From: Lentinus brumalis | Lineage: Eukaryota > Basidiomycota > Agaricomycetes > Polyporales > Polyporaceae | Direction: 5' to 3' | DNA: 64,000 nt | Assembly (NCBI GenBank): GCA_001792895.1 | Contig: MARA01000027.1 | Location: 434,001 to 498,000, forward strand | Shown: positions 41,401-51,306 of the stretch, piece by piece | Layout of the letters: every line of letters begins with the position of its first letter | How positions within the stretch are numbered: the stretch's first letter is position 1 | Program-made: the position numbers and the translations under genes | The notes under the pieces: generated by a model | Databases searched by the model: none | The model's input: the letters and a program-made list of their open reading frames with translations, nothing else | What the model was told of the DNA's origin: nothing

Positions 41401-41816
41401 TGTTTTTCCATATAATCTAGTACTTTATTTTGTACTACTTCGAATCGGTCGTTTGCGCTCTGAACGAGCGCGGCGACCTCTTCGACAAACGTCGCTCCTC
41501 CGGGTTCAGCGCTGCCGCGCCGGCCATCGGAGAAGGGACTGGTAGTCGGCCTACTGTTACGACTACCCTTCCCGCCATCCTCCTCGTCGTCTTCTTGAAG
41601 TGGGGTCAGCTGCGACATGGGATTGCTCCCGGTCTCGTCGCGCTGCACTCCGGACGGGGGTTCGGTCGGCACATCGGGTGCGGGGTGCTCACCTTCGGTG
41701 TTGCTCTGCTCCCCTCCCTCGACGTCCTCGTCGACCGTGGCGGATCGTAGGCCTTTTCGCGAGGACGCAGTGGTTCCTCCACCGCGTCCTGCGGCCCTTT
41801 TCTTCTTGCCTGTCAT
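38370..41816 (-). CDS. Gag polyprotein, unusually long
   Basis: 1,148 residues from the ATG at 41816 (MTGKKKRAAGRGGG), much longer than typical Gypsy Gag. N-terminal third: acidic and Ser/Gly-rich, with a short coiled coil (EEVAALVQSANDRFEVVQNK) and a PPGG repeat. A retrotransposon-gag capsid region lies at about residues 430-560 (DVDEFMSWLKLLLRWMELS, AARDWYDETIDN). One CCHC zinc knuckle sits at about residue 732 (CYNCGEYGHIAPYCPK). A long acidic C-terminal region with a second helical, Arg-rich segment (RRRMETLRRELAWTRRELA) ends at 38370. The open frame extends upstream through the LTR to 42023 by chance. Confidence 0.9.
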   Translation of the reverse strand: MTGKKKRAAGRGGGTTASSRKGLRSATVDEDVEGGEQSNTEGEHPAPDVPTEPPSGVQRDETGSNPMSQLTPLQEDDEEDGGKGSRNSRPTTSPFSDGRRGSAEPGGATFVEEVAALVQSANDRFEVVQNKVLDYMEKQDNLSEQFDKLRRSAKREQERLQMVLNRLRDKYGASAEAQFSRGYADPDDVLERSKNYLFRERGDDESSSTYAQRRNAQERILARDHYEDGVAERNRRAEQWWRDRNTDQYELFGAAGGAPDPGDDGSSSSSSNEGTNRTPQEPQERGDPSEAGGHNNRANNSGSSRGSSQWNGQGRPPGGTQGGPPGGPPGGPPGGSSNRSSSHTRTNANGHATDSSARRQNTGRAREVSLVPRNTRSPSYLHEREQPLQVGRWNDPNAEYIETQLRIIRQAIRDRVGYDMADVPALKNLKNVPAPDKYSGRDDVDEFMSWLKLLLRWMELSRITGPDLDNYRVNLLGQFLVNAARDWYDETIDNIQVSGRADWTFEDAVCVMFRRFIHRSNARSAADKFYTAKYRRDTGVNGLWEYMTKQTLKMPEPPDSYTFNRRFVDALPDEIRLPLIEVQRLSPESTPPETIKRMALEQEISNKVVAEFKASHRGNPESQRERASQQSQRNTQGMRNHQNRPVPGRFSDPKNGGQSQRRDDSRNGNGHTNGSNRPYNRRDGGGVRSFDANRMVRTVAPAATSRAAAGIAGAANTTAATTGSTTKPPPKCYNCGEYGHIAPYCPKASQPKLRMARAIDEEDDLPERGPPYEEDEVEVEPDQDNHEDRPEYAGPADNDEESSQPNLDGSQYDSAEELPVDDYEESEQSVVYMRMMRRVIPYSDSDTESEEVDSDRPWRDSSDSEPEIGREQRRHRPWQAIEDDFLDVLVPLENSERQDALRSMESTYASPEDERFEDMMPPLQPLAFNAEIDNHADDTPRRTQRPEGYSTVAIEQPTEIQEGTQLWTAFLENTEDIAARSTMQNFWHGVVHANRYLSNQLATSRRRMETLRRELAWTRRELARALERERETINATYQTLVARTANLQVARVLINHREATRDELPGREQWRDTEPGYDFVDDPSSATADREMSAALEDSAVPPPYQPREPALRAMTIIRAPPTAPTNMKTRARAAGWRPLIHELRTLG

Positions 41817-41893
41817 AGTGAATTTGTGCAAAATTGTATACTCACCTGTACGGTGTGCTGTGCTTCTACAGCTCTTCTGGATAAGCAAAAAAG

Positions 41894-42091
41894 TGTAATG
41901 GTTACCGTCTTGAGTCACGCCCGACTTGCTTAGGACCGAGTGTATAAGCTCAGCTAGCAGGTACAGGAGTGGTGGAAAAGACGATGGAGTTCGCGCTACT
42001 CGCGAACTCCGAGATACGCGCAATCCGGATAACTCCGGATAGCTGTACAGTCCTTCGAGACGCCCACCAAGGCGCCTAAGGTATCCTTACA
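41894..42091 (-). repeat. 5' LTR of the retrotransposon
   Basis: 198 bp, read as identical to the copy at 32028-32225; promoter end of the element. It carries the same 10-bp inverted repeat at 41986-42010. Confidence 0.95.
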
Positions 42092-42096
42092 GAGGG
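42092..42096. repeat. Target-site duplication, right (GAGGG)
   Basis: Matches 32023-32027. Confidence 0.9.
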
Positions 42097-42768
42097 ACAA
42101 GACGACTCGGAGGTTCCTCAGCTCTCACTCCGATGTCCGGATTTCCTGCAAGCTGTGCCGACAAATGATTCCATCAACCTGCTTGGGATACATTGGTTCA
42201 CTGGCCCGGACAGATGGGCGTTAGGTCCACTACATGCTATACCTGGGTGGCACGGCCGCACTATCGTAGGCCGTAGCACCGCCTTCAGCCTTACGCCGCT
42301 ACTGTGACTCCAGCATGGTAAGTGTCGTCCCTGCCCAGCCATCGGAACTTGTAGCCAAATTTTCCTGACTCGAGGATGGAAGACGGTTTCTATGTACGTG
42401 GCGAACTATCGCGCGGTCTTGGGAACGGTCGGCATCCAATTAGGATCTCATTGAGTTATCCTGCTTGTCCTGCCACTCTCCAACATCATTCCGTTAGCTA
42501 GGTCGTGAGTCTCCGGATCCGAGTCTCCGCAGCCGTCTTCACTTGCCCGTTGCCGTCCATAATGGGTAGGTGACTATGTTCAAGTTATCATCGAGGCGAT
42601 ATCCATCATCGATCATTTTTGGTTCTTACCATTTTGCTTCACGTCTCGGACAGTTTGGCATGAGCCCGAGCACCCTGGACCCGCATAAAGCCAGCACTGA
42701 GCAGACTACGAGCCGGTAGGTGCACACTCGCCCCTCTTCGTACGCTCTCGTTGACTATCACCAAGACT
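42097..42768. other. Intergenic, right flank of the retrotransposon
   Basis: No gene is supported. GCATAAAG near 42684, about 85 bp before the next start codon, is a reasonable TATA box. Confidence 0.4.
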
Positions 42769-44181
42769 ATGGCTCAACCTCAGCAACACTTCCCTCTCTA
42801 TCTGCCCCACCAGCTCTTCCAAGCTATCTTAGCGACCAATCCACCTCCTGGTCTGCCACCGGGCGCCATGTTGCCCTTCACATATGGCATAGCAAATGCG
42901 ACACCGACGCTCACTGAGACCAGGCTCACCGCACTCACGCGGCACCCCTTCGAAAGTACGAAGCCGGCGAGCATTACGAACATCGCCGCCGAGATCATGG
43001 ACATCCCGGTCGGCGCACGGTTGAGAGTTGTCATGAGATGCAAGGATCTCAACCGACGCCTCCGCCTCTATACTGACCCTGGTGCGGGCGTCGTGCCCCA
43101 TGGCAACCTCACTCAAGAAGAATTGGATCTATACGAAGATGTCTATGGCACTGCGTGGCCTGGCGGGAATCGAGGCCTGACCACGGCAGGGCCCCCCGCC
43201 ACTAGCCACGAGTACCCGCGGGACGCACACACTCTGTACCAGGCGATGAGCGGCCTCGCAGGCTGGTTCATATTCCACCGAAACCGGCCGCCTGCACTTG
43301 TACATAGCGAACCTGCCGTGCAAGATGAGGTGGAGCGGCAGCTGTTCACACCCATCGAACTCATCTTAAGAGTATGTACGCGGTTGTTGTCGCGTTAGTA
43401 TCTATACATATCTATCTGACAAATACTCATCACGCCGATAGACACGATATCGCCCTTCCATTTCGGTTGACCTCAACACTGGCAATTTCCTCGCTCCAGA
43501 TGTGAAGGCCCAGCCTCCGATCGTTGGAGATGAGCAGGTGGCTCAGCTGGGGGCGAATCCGCCGGGGACTCTCCACTTCGCACCCCAATTTGGCAGGCCG
43601 ACCCACGCTACCCATGGCCAGCGTGGAGGAAACGCACAGGCTGGCTTCCCCGATTTTCTGTTGTTCATGGGGAACGCGCTGCTCAGAACCGTCAACCCGG
43701 GCCTCAGTACTCAGCCTGCCCGAGGCGCAGTGCGTCACGGCTATAATCTGTGTGGCGAAGTGAAGACCTCCTGGTCATATGAAGATAGAGATCTGAAGAA
43801 TATCCTTTCATCAAAGACAGCGAAGGCGGGGACCGGAGATTTCCTACCGTGGATCCCGAATACTAAGCCCAGGAAGATCGTGTTCCAGGTAGGCCATTCT
43901 TCGCAAATGATCCTCGGACGCACGCACTGACGCAGTGTCAGATCTGGGGCGAGATGTATTTCTTCCAATGCAACTGGGGATTCGTGACCAACGGATCGTC
44001 CATGATGTTCTTCGTGAAGTTGGACACGAACACTCTGGTCTTCGGTGAGCCTATGGATTGGAGGGATAAGGACTTGATGCAGACGATGGTTGGCTTGTGC
44101 TTCGCGAGCGTTGACGAAGTCAAACGGGGTCCTCGCCTTCGTGCGTGGATGTGTGCAGGAAGGGAGGCGAATTGGGAATAG
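42769..44181 (+). CDS. Uncharacterised protein with PD...ExK pattern, copy 2
   Basis: Predicted 429 residues. Exons are 42769-43371, 43442-43888 and 43942-44181, all phase 0 with GT-AG introns in the same places as the gene at 30072. Conserved blocks are LYLPHQLF, TETRLTALTRHP, RCKDLNRRLRLY, GLTTAGPP, LVHSEPAVQDEV, FGRPTHATHGQRGGNAQAGFPD, CGEVKTSWSYED, IWGEMYFFQCNWGFVTNGS and MVGLCFASVDE. The GFPD...GEVK pair is the candidate PD-(D/E)XK motif. This copy has no kinase-like neighbour; the retrotransposon lies between it and the kinase block. No signal peptide or membrane segment is visible. It looks intact; function unknown. Confidence 0.75.
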
Positions 44182-44482
44182 TTGTAACCGTGCGCGATAC
44201 TCGGAGCTTGTCGTGCACATTGTAGCCTCTGAGATCTGAAGTCTGTAGAGAATGACGAAGACAAGACTCGCCACAGCCTCCAGGAAGGATCCGCTCCGTG
44301 AGGCTCTGGCATCTGGTGATACGTGCCAGTACTTGAGTTATGGCTACTTTTAAGCGTTTCTTTTACCTATCGTACCTAAATGAGGTTCTTCTATCTGCAT
44401 CTATGGGTGGGAGGCGGGTCGGAGGCGCTACGTGAACGACTCGGAGTCCGATGACGAGCGAGTACATACATGATGTGTCAAG

Positions 44483-46243
44483 TCATGTGAGATCCAACAC
44501 CGTGACGCTACCATCGCTCGACCCAAGGACCACCCTCCCCGTCTCCTCGTCGTAGTCGAACGTCGTCCAATTACAACTATCCTTCGTCTGCACCCACAGC
44601 GTCCTCGCAGTCGACCGCAAATCCGAGTGGTGCCTCTGCAGCGGTCCTTCGAAGACGGTCGCACACAGCGACTCCGCCGCTCGACTGCGATCCAACGCAG
44701 AAGACGGATCGCCTGGGTTGAGTGGGAGGTCGTCCGGGTGCTGGTGGTCTGGGTTCAGTGCGTCCCAGACCTGCGTAGTAGATGAGTGCACGTCGTAGCC
44801 TGTGAGATGAGCCGTGCGGGCCGCGCGAGGTTGGATCCAGAGGGCGGTGCCGCACGGACCGAGGACGATGTCGCGACACCGGAGGAAGCCGCGCACGGTC
44901 GGAGACGTCTGCTCGGCTCGCACAGGGGGAAAGAGGTAAGGCGGGACAGACTCGGTGTTTTCGGCGCTCGGGAGGTTCCCTGGGGCGTCGAACGCAGGGT
45001 CTGGGTGGAGGACGAACTGTTCGAGAGTGTGGACGTCCGATGCCCAGGGATCGTCGCTCTCTGCGCGGAGGAGGATGGAGAGGGGCTCGTGTCCCGATGA
45101 TTGTACGACGTCGTTGGCGTCCACGATCGTGCCGCTCTGTGGAACAATCGAGACGCCGTCTATCCAACCGAACGTATGGAACCCGATGGGAGAATAAGTG
45201 GCGTACTCTCCGTCTGCTGGCAGCAGCTCGGGTTCGGGGAAGAGCTCTACGGAGCGCGCACGAACGATCAGGATACTGCGGTGCGCAAAGAGTATCTGCA
45301 GACAGCGGTTGTACTGTAGGGGAGGCCGTCAGCGCACTGAGCGGGTCGACGAGGGAGCGAACGCACCTGGAAGCGTTCATCCACTGGACGCTGAGAGCCC
45401 TTCAGGAGCGCAAAGGTGTTCTTGCGCCAGTTCATGACCACCGTCTCCGAGCCGTCGTCGCTGAACGCGATCAGATCGCCCTGCAGGGCGACGGGGCGAA
45501 ACCCGGTTGCTATGTTGCACACCGACTCGAAGGAGGGGGTCCCGCCATTTCCGCTGAAGATGGACAGGATCTGGATGCTTTGCGTCCCGCTGCAAGGTTG
45601 TCTTAGCAGGATGTATCGTGCGTCTGCCACATCAGACCAACCCTCCGTGCTGCACAGCGACAGCGAGCGTCGCTTCGGACTCGGGCTCGGAGTTGACGAC
45701 GAATCCAGAGAAGATGGTGTTCCGAGGACACCAGTCTGCGACCTTCGTGGGCGCGCAGGGTGCCGACGGTGAGGGAACCGAGCCGAGGTCCCAGCACGAG
45801 ATCATGGACCAGATCCCCTTGTAGACCGTCAAGAGATATCGGCCTCCGCGGCCGGGTAGCATGCGCACATGGGATACACCGGTACCCATGCTCGCCTGGA
45901 AGTCCACGGAACGGGAGGGTGCCTCCGTGGGATTGGACCAGAAGGAGCTCAGCCGGAGAGCATGAAGTACAAGCTGTTCGAGCTCCGCTGCATCTGCATT
46001 TGCCAAGCGACGGTACTGGAACGGGTATCCCTGAGAAAGAACCTGAGCATGGCACACTTTCTGCCACACAAAACGCAGCCTGGAGACTTGCGAGAAGTGC
46101 CTGCAAGTCTAGAAACTCGGCATGAAGACTTGTCGGTGTATAGATGTTGAAACACGTACCTTTCTGAGTGCCAAGATCGCTTCTACTGGCAGTAATGTGA
46201 ACAGCTGGATGAGGATGTCGTCGTCTAGATCTTGCAAGAACAT
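44483..46243 (-). CDS. F-box protein with beta-propeller-like C-terminus
   Basis: Probable SCF substrate adaptor. Exon 1 (46243-46160) encodes MFLQDLDDDILIQLFTLLPV and ends at EAILALRK; after an intron (46159-46109) the frame reads TCRHFSQVSRLRFVWQKVC, completing an F-box. The rest contains propeller-like strands: RYLLTVYKGIWSMISCWDLG, GDLIAFSDDGSETVVMNWR, GPCGTALWIQPRAARTAHL and, at the end, GRVVLGSSDGSVTVLDLT (stop 44483). At least four further short introns occur around 45310, 45590 and 45640. This domain order is common in Agaricomycete F-box families. The target is unknown. Confidence 0.75.
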
Positions 46244-47077
46244 CCGCTAACTGGCTGAAGATTCGGAGCTCTTGCGACCGGTACAGGAGGAAGAGCAGAA
46301 CGGAGAACGGATGAATTGAACCGACCACCGAGGTAGCCAGGTAAGTAAAGACCTCACCAAAATATTAGTACGGGATAAGAGTAGTTTTATGCGTGAGGAT
46401 AATTGGTGGTGGTAAGTAAGGGTAAGTAAAGGTGAGTAAGTAGTGGTTTAACGCCTTGGGCCAACAAATCTAATCAGCGCCCGCGACAAGTGGTCCGTGC
46501 GTGGGAACTAGTCAACGCCGAGGTATATAAACCCGCCATCTCCGTTGAGAACTTCAGATTCTTCCACGATCATAAACGCCTATGACGAGAACCCAGGCAA
46601 CGAGATGAGCACGATAGTCTTCGGACGGTCGGCGTTGACATCGCTCGTTCGGCCACCCACCTTGTTACATTCAAAGGGACGGGCTTGTTCACAGCTGATG
46701 GCGTCTTAGCTACGTTTAAAATCCTGTTGTAGACTATACACTTCGTATTGCCTTGCATGCCATATGTGTTTCGAATCCTCCGCATCGAATACGGAACGAG
46801 TACTGCGTCTACCATGGCATGACGAGGCCCCCAATTGTGAGCTGTTGCTCACATATCGAAACGAAGGACATCATCAAAAAATCTTAAGTCAGACCTGGAA
46901 GGTTTTCTAAGAAGCGGTAAGCAGCTCAGTACTCAAGTACTCAAGGTGATAACCACACTTGTATTAATACTTGCTTCGGCGCTTCCGCTATGCGTGTCGT
47001 GGGTGTCGAGCGCGTTGTGGACGCGCCGTTACACGACTTGCTCCTCACCGTCATCTGGTCCGGCGACGACGGCCTCC
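46244..47077. other. Intergenic, divergent promoters with a repeat-like stretch
   Basis: No gene is supported. Around 46405-46450 there are several GTAAGTAA-type repeats, then TTTAACGCCTTGGGCCAAC and GTGGTCCGTGCG (46443-46503), both found also near 27610-27650. GGTATATAAACC near 46522 is a TATA-like element on the plus strand. Confidence 0.4.
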
Positions 47078-50000
47078 ATGAGGCTGTTCATTCTCTCACT
47101 TCTGGCTGCATGCGCTCAGGCTCTACATTCGTATGAAGCTGGTGTCACCGACTGGCATAAACCATTCGCTGGCGTCCCGCTCCTTCACTCCGACTCTACG
47201 TCGCCGGTCTTCCACAGGAGCAAGCGCGAGGATGGGCAGTCAAGCAGCGTGGTCTTGAGCGCAACGCAGAGTAATGTGCTTGCCGCGTACCACTCCGTCA
47301 ATGGCTCGCTTGGTGAGTTGCAGTCCGTCCTGTTGGGTGCTTGCAGCTGAGACAGATACGGACAAGTATAGCGTGGCGACACTTATTCGAGGATGATGAT
47401 AACATCATTGCCTTTGAGAAAGACAAGGATGGTGAGTTCTAGGCCCGTGTTTCTCCCCACATATGCTCCCACGCCCTTGCTGGAGGTTACGTCCCTGCTC
47501 GAACAGCGGTTGCTCGTAACTTGTGTTCGTGCGCACGGCATCGCTGTGAATAAACCTGTGTTCTTGCAATGGCAGTATGTCGTACTACGAATCAGACCAT
47601 GGTGGACGCCACGTACAGATTTATGCTCCCTGGTCTTCGCTTCACCGCTCATTCGTCACCGACACGGTCCCTTGGGTCTCGGCAAGTCTTCGCACTGGTC
47701 TGAGCATGCGCAGACTGTGCCAGGCAAAGTTTCTCCACGGAAGATGCGGCGTTACAGCATGCATTTCCCTGTTCCTTTCATTGCCAATCTGTCTCCGTTA
47801 CCATGCCTCCTCTTACCGTCCTCCACAGTAGGCTCCCTGAGTTGGCCGAATGCTGACACGACCCACAGTTGTGGCAACCCTATCGGGCCCCGGTGGTGCT
47901 CACTTCCGGATCTTCGATTCCACGGCTGGCTATCTCTTGTCTGAGACGCGTTTACATGATCCCGCCTCTGGGCGTCTTCAAGAGCCCGAGTCGTTAGGAA
48001 CTACCATCGCCTTTGGATCCGAAGAGAAGGAGAAGGATATCTTCGTCCTAACTAATGGACACACGCTTCGCCGACTCGATCGCCGGACAGGAGAAGTGAG
48101 GTGGGGATGGACGGCCCCAGACCAGACGTAAGGACACTCGGTGCGGTAACTACGCTGGTATCGCTGATCCGTCTCAACCAGGTCTCTTGTAGTCTATTCG
48201 AAGATCCGTGTCACGCCCTCAACCGTTTATCTCCTCGGCCTGACCAAATCGTTCGCCTCGTACACGCTACATATTACGTCTCTTTCTCCGAAGACGGGCG
48301 AGCTCATCAACTCGGGAGATTACCCTTCCAGCATCACGTCCGGCCTCTCTGAAGTCTTCATTCTCAGTGACGTCAATAACCTTGATACCAACCCTCAAAT
48401 TGTGTGGTTGGAAGAGGGCGCGATCAAGTCCTTCCGGCTCACCCCCGACTTGAAATCGAAGGTCTCCGTTGTGAAGGGCGCCGTCTACAAGACAATAGAA
48501 GATGTCGGTCTATCTGAACACGGCCAATTCGTTGCTACAACGGACGACGGATCTGGTCGGGTAGTTAAACTCACTCCAGAGGGCCTGAAGGTAATCTGGG
48601 AGTTCTCCGACTCTGTAGGTCCACGCTCGTCCAGACTGTCAATTGCCCGATCTGACCATGTATGCTATAGGCTACATCTCCACAGCGCTCTGGATCGATC
48701 TACTCCGGCGGCGTGGATGTGGCCGGATTCCCCTACATCGCACGCGTGTTTTGGATGCACTCGTTGAGAGTACGTCTCTCAAGCGCTTTCTCTCGGCGCT
48801 GTTGTTAATGACTCTGCAGCTTGCGTCTGCGCACGTCTTCGCCGCTCATCTTGCGGAAGGCAAGGGCCTCGTCACGGGCTTCACATTCCCATTCAAAACC
48901 GGGGAACATGGCGTCATCAGACATGTACGCCGTACAACTCCGTCGCAGTAATCCTTCTGACGTCGACCACCCAGGTTGCAGTGGAAGCCGCCAACCCGGA
49001 GCCGTATAGGGTCCTTGCTCGGCTTGCGCTTACGACGTCGACCGGCGCAGTGCAGATGTGGCAGCAGGATCAACTGCAGTGGTCCCGAGAGGAAGGCCTG
49101 GCCGATATCCGTGTCGCCGAACTCGTCGAGCTTCCTGAACCGAAGATCGCCTCGCACTCCGACCGCGACCAGGAAACGTTCAGTGCGCGTGTCGCCCGGC
49201 AACTTCTTGATGCGAAGGTATGCGCTGCGGCATCCGTGGAGATTGTGTTGCTGCCGTGCTGAAATCTCGCATGTGCAGGACTTCCCGCAGTATGCCGTCA
49301 ACTTCGTCCGCCGGTTCGTGACCGGATCGTACGCCTCTGTGAGCGCGTCGGTCGCGCCGCCGGCCAACACGTCTGAGCCGTTGTCTCGCGATGCGTTCGG
49401 CTTTCGAAAGGTCATCGTGGCGGCTACGTCGCACGGCAAGCTGTACGGGATCGACTCTGCCAACGGCGAGATCCTCTGGAGCCGGGTCTTTGGCCTGGGA
49501 TGGGCTGCACAGGTTGGTGGCCAAATCGTCCCAGTGAAGATGTTTGTTACGCGGACCGTAACCGACGGCGACTCGCCTCAAGTCGTCGTCGTCACACAAC
49601 GGAAGGCTAACAATGTAAGGCACCCCACGATCCCTTCCCTGCACCGTGTCTGATTTTTTGACAGGGCCTCGTTGACACCGTCATCTTCCATGTCGACGCG
49701 TTGACTGGTGACGATGCCCGGGACAAATCGCAGAGCGTTGACGTCTTACAGGGCGAGGACATAGTGTCGGGCCCACTCGTGGAGGCGTACCTGCTGCGGA
49801 CCGAGGCAGGCCGCGCAGTCGTGTGCCTCGACGAGTTCCTGCAGGTTCATGTCTACCCCGGCAACGACGAAGCCACGCATGCACTCGAGAAGATTCTGCC
49901 GTCTCTCCGCATCCCGCTGAGGACCGGACCCCCGGGACAGCGCCGGCTTACTGGGCACCAGGTCCCCCAGCAGGTCGAGTTCACCGGGAAGCACATCGCA

Positions 50001-51116
50001 TACCCGACGTGGTCGCTGCCGTTCCCGCCCACCGAGGACATTCGCGCGATCTTCGCCCGGCCATCAGGCCCCGTTGCATCCTTCGGGAAGGTGCTCGGCA
50101 ATCGCACTACTCTCTACAAGTATCTCAACCCTAACCTTGTCGGAGTAGTGACCGGCCCTCCGTCGACTGCGCCGCCGTCTGACTCTGCGGCTTGCTCGAT
50201 CTACCTCGTCGATGGCGGGAAGGGGACTATCATCTATCACACTGTGCTCCCGTCGGTTGCTGGCGCGTGTGACGTGAAGGCTGCGCTCGTTGAAAATTGG
50301 CTCGTATACCACTACTACGACAACGAAGTCGGGGTAAATCAAGCGAAGGGTCATCGGGTAGTGTCGGTCGAGCTCTATGAAGGCTATGGTGTCGACGACA
50401 AGCGGAGGAGGTACGTTCTGTCCGTGCTGTCCGTTGTTAAGAGACAAGCTAACTGTGCATTGCTTAGTTCTGAGTTGTCCTCACTTTCCAACGAGACGAC
50501 TGCGGTCAGCGTTTACGAGCAGGCGTACATCTTCCCTCGCGGCATCCGCACTCTCACCCCTACATCGACGAGTTACGGTATCACCGTCAAAGACATCATC
50601 GGTTAGTCTCTCGTTCTCGTGTTCATGGGCGACACTGACTATCTGCACCCTCAGTCGCAAACGAGAACAATCAGATCCAGTCCTTCCCGCGTCGTTTCCT
50701 CGACCCCAGGAGACCGAAGCAAAAGCCGACCGCTGAGGAGGCGGAGGAATGGTTGATCCAGTATGATCCCGTCCTCCCCGACGACTCGAAGCGCGTGCTC
50801 TCGCATAACTACCAGGTGGGTATTTCGCCTGCTATGTGCAACTCATCCTCACTCACCCTCCTGTCTGACGTCACAGGTCGCGAAGACACGACGGATCATC
50901 ACGTCGCCCGCACTGCTGGAGTCGACGTCGCTTGTCTTCGCCTATGGCTTGGACTTGTTCTTCACGCGCGTCGCCCCGTCGAACACGTTCGACGTCCTCA
51001 GCGAGAGCTTCAACAAGCCTCAGCTGGTGATCACGATTGCGGGCCTGGCGTTGGCCATTGCTGTCGCAAAGCCGATCGTTGCGAGGAAGCGGCTTCGGGA
51101 GCGATGGTATAACTGA
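47078..51116 (+). CDS. EMC1: ER membrane protein complex subunit 1
   Basis: Largest lumenal/membrane subunit of the EMC, which inserts tail-anchored and multipass proteins into the ER membrane. The signal peptide MRLFILSLLAACAQALHS is followed by the family start YEAGVTDWHKPFAGVP; upstream in-frame Met codons lack this fit. Propeller-like repeats follow (FVLTNGHTLRRLDRRTGEVR, GKLYGIDSANGEILWSRVFG). The DUF1620 C-terminal domain shows LGNRTTLYKYLNPNLVGVVT, IYHTVLPSVAGACDVKAAL and LVENWLVYHYYDNEVGV. A single C-terminal membrane helix (LVITIAGLALAIAVAKPIV) and basic tail end at 51116. About ten introns interrupt it; most are 50-60 bp, but one (47432-47868) is 437 bp. Confidence 0.9.
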
Positions 51117-51306
51117 CCATCGGCCTGATGTTGACTTGATGCTGGATTCGGACTCTTCTTGTTGTATCACGCGTAATGGAGCTTTGCTTTGCGCTCTTCT
51201 TATCCAGGCATGCAGGCTTCGCAGTTAGGACTGTGGAGTTCACCACAGCCGCCTCTGCACGTCGATGTTTTGACGGACACGTATATGCCACCAGCCGTAC
51301 ACGCTT

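Larger units (their letters stand above)
32028..42091 (-). mobile_element. Full-length Gypsy-type chromovirus retrotransposon, 10,064 bp
   Basis: Bounded by two 198 bp LTRs that I read as identical, starting TG and ending CA, and flanked by GAGGG at 32023-32027 and 42092-42096. Coding order on the minus strand is gag, protease, RT-RNase H, integrase with chromodomain, then a third ORF, which is the Ty3/Gypsy chromovirus order plus one gene. A purine tract of AAAGGGGGAGGG (32237-32226) sits directly before the 3' LTR, fixing orientation. The sequence after the 5' LTR (CTTTTTTGCTTATCC) matches no tRNA 3' end that I recognise, so the priming mode is open. The pol region has two in-frame TGA codons and one apparent one-base loss despite the matching LTRs. 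Confidence 0.95.

Noticed and set aside
41817..42023. 69-codon upstream extension of gag
   Set aside because: Runs through the LTR; the Kozak-type ATG at 41816 gives a normal Gag start (MTGKKKR).
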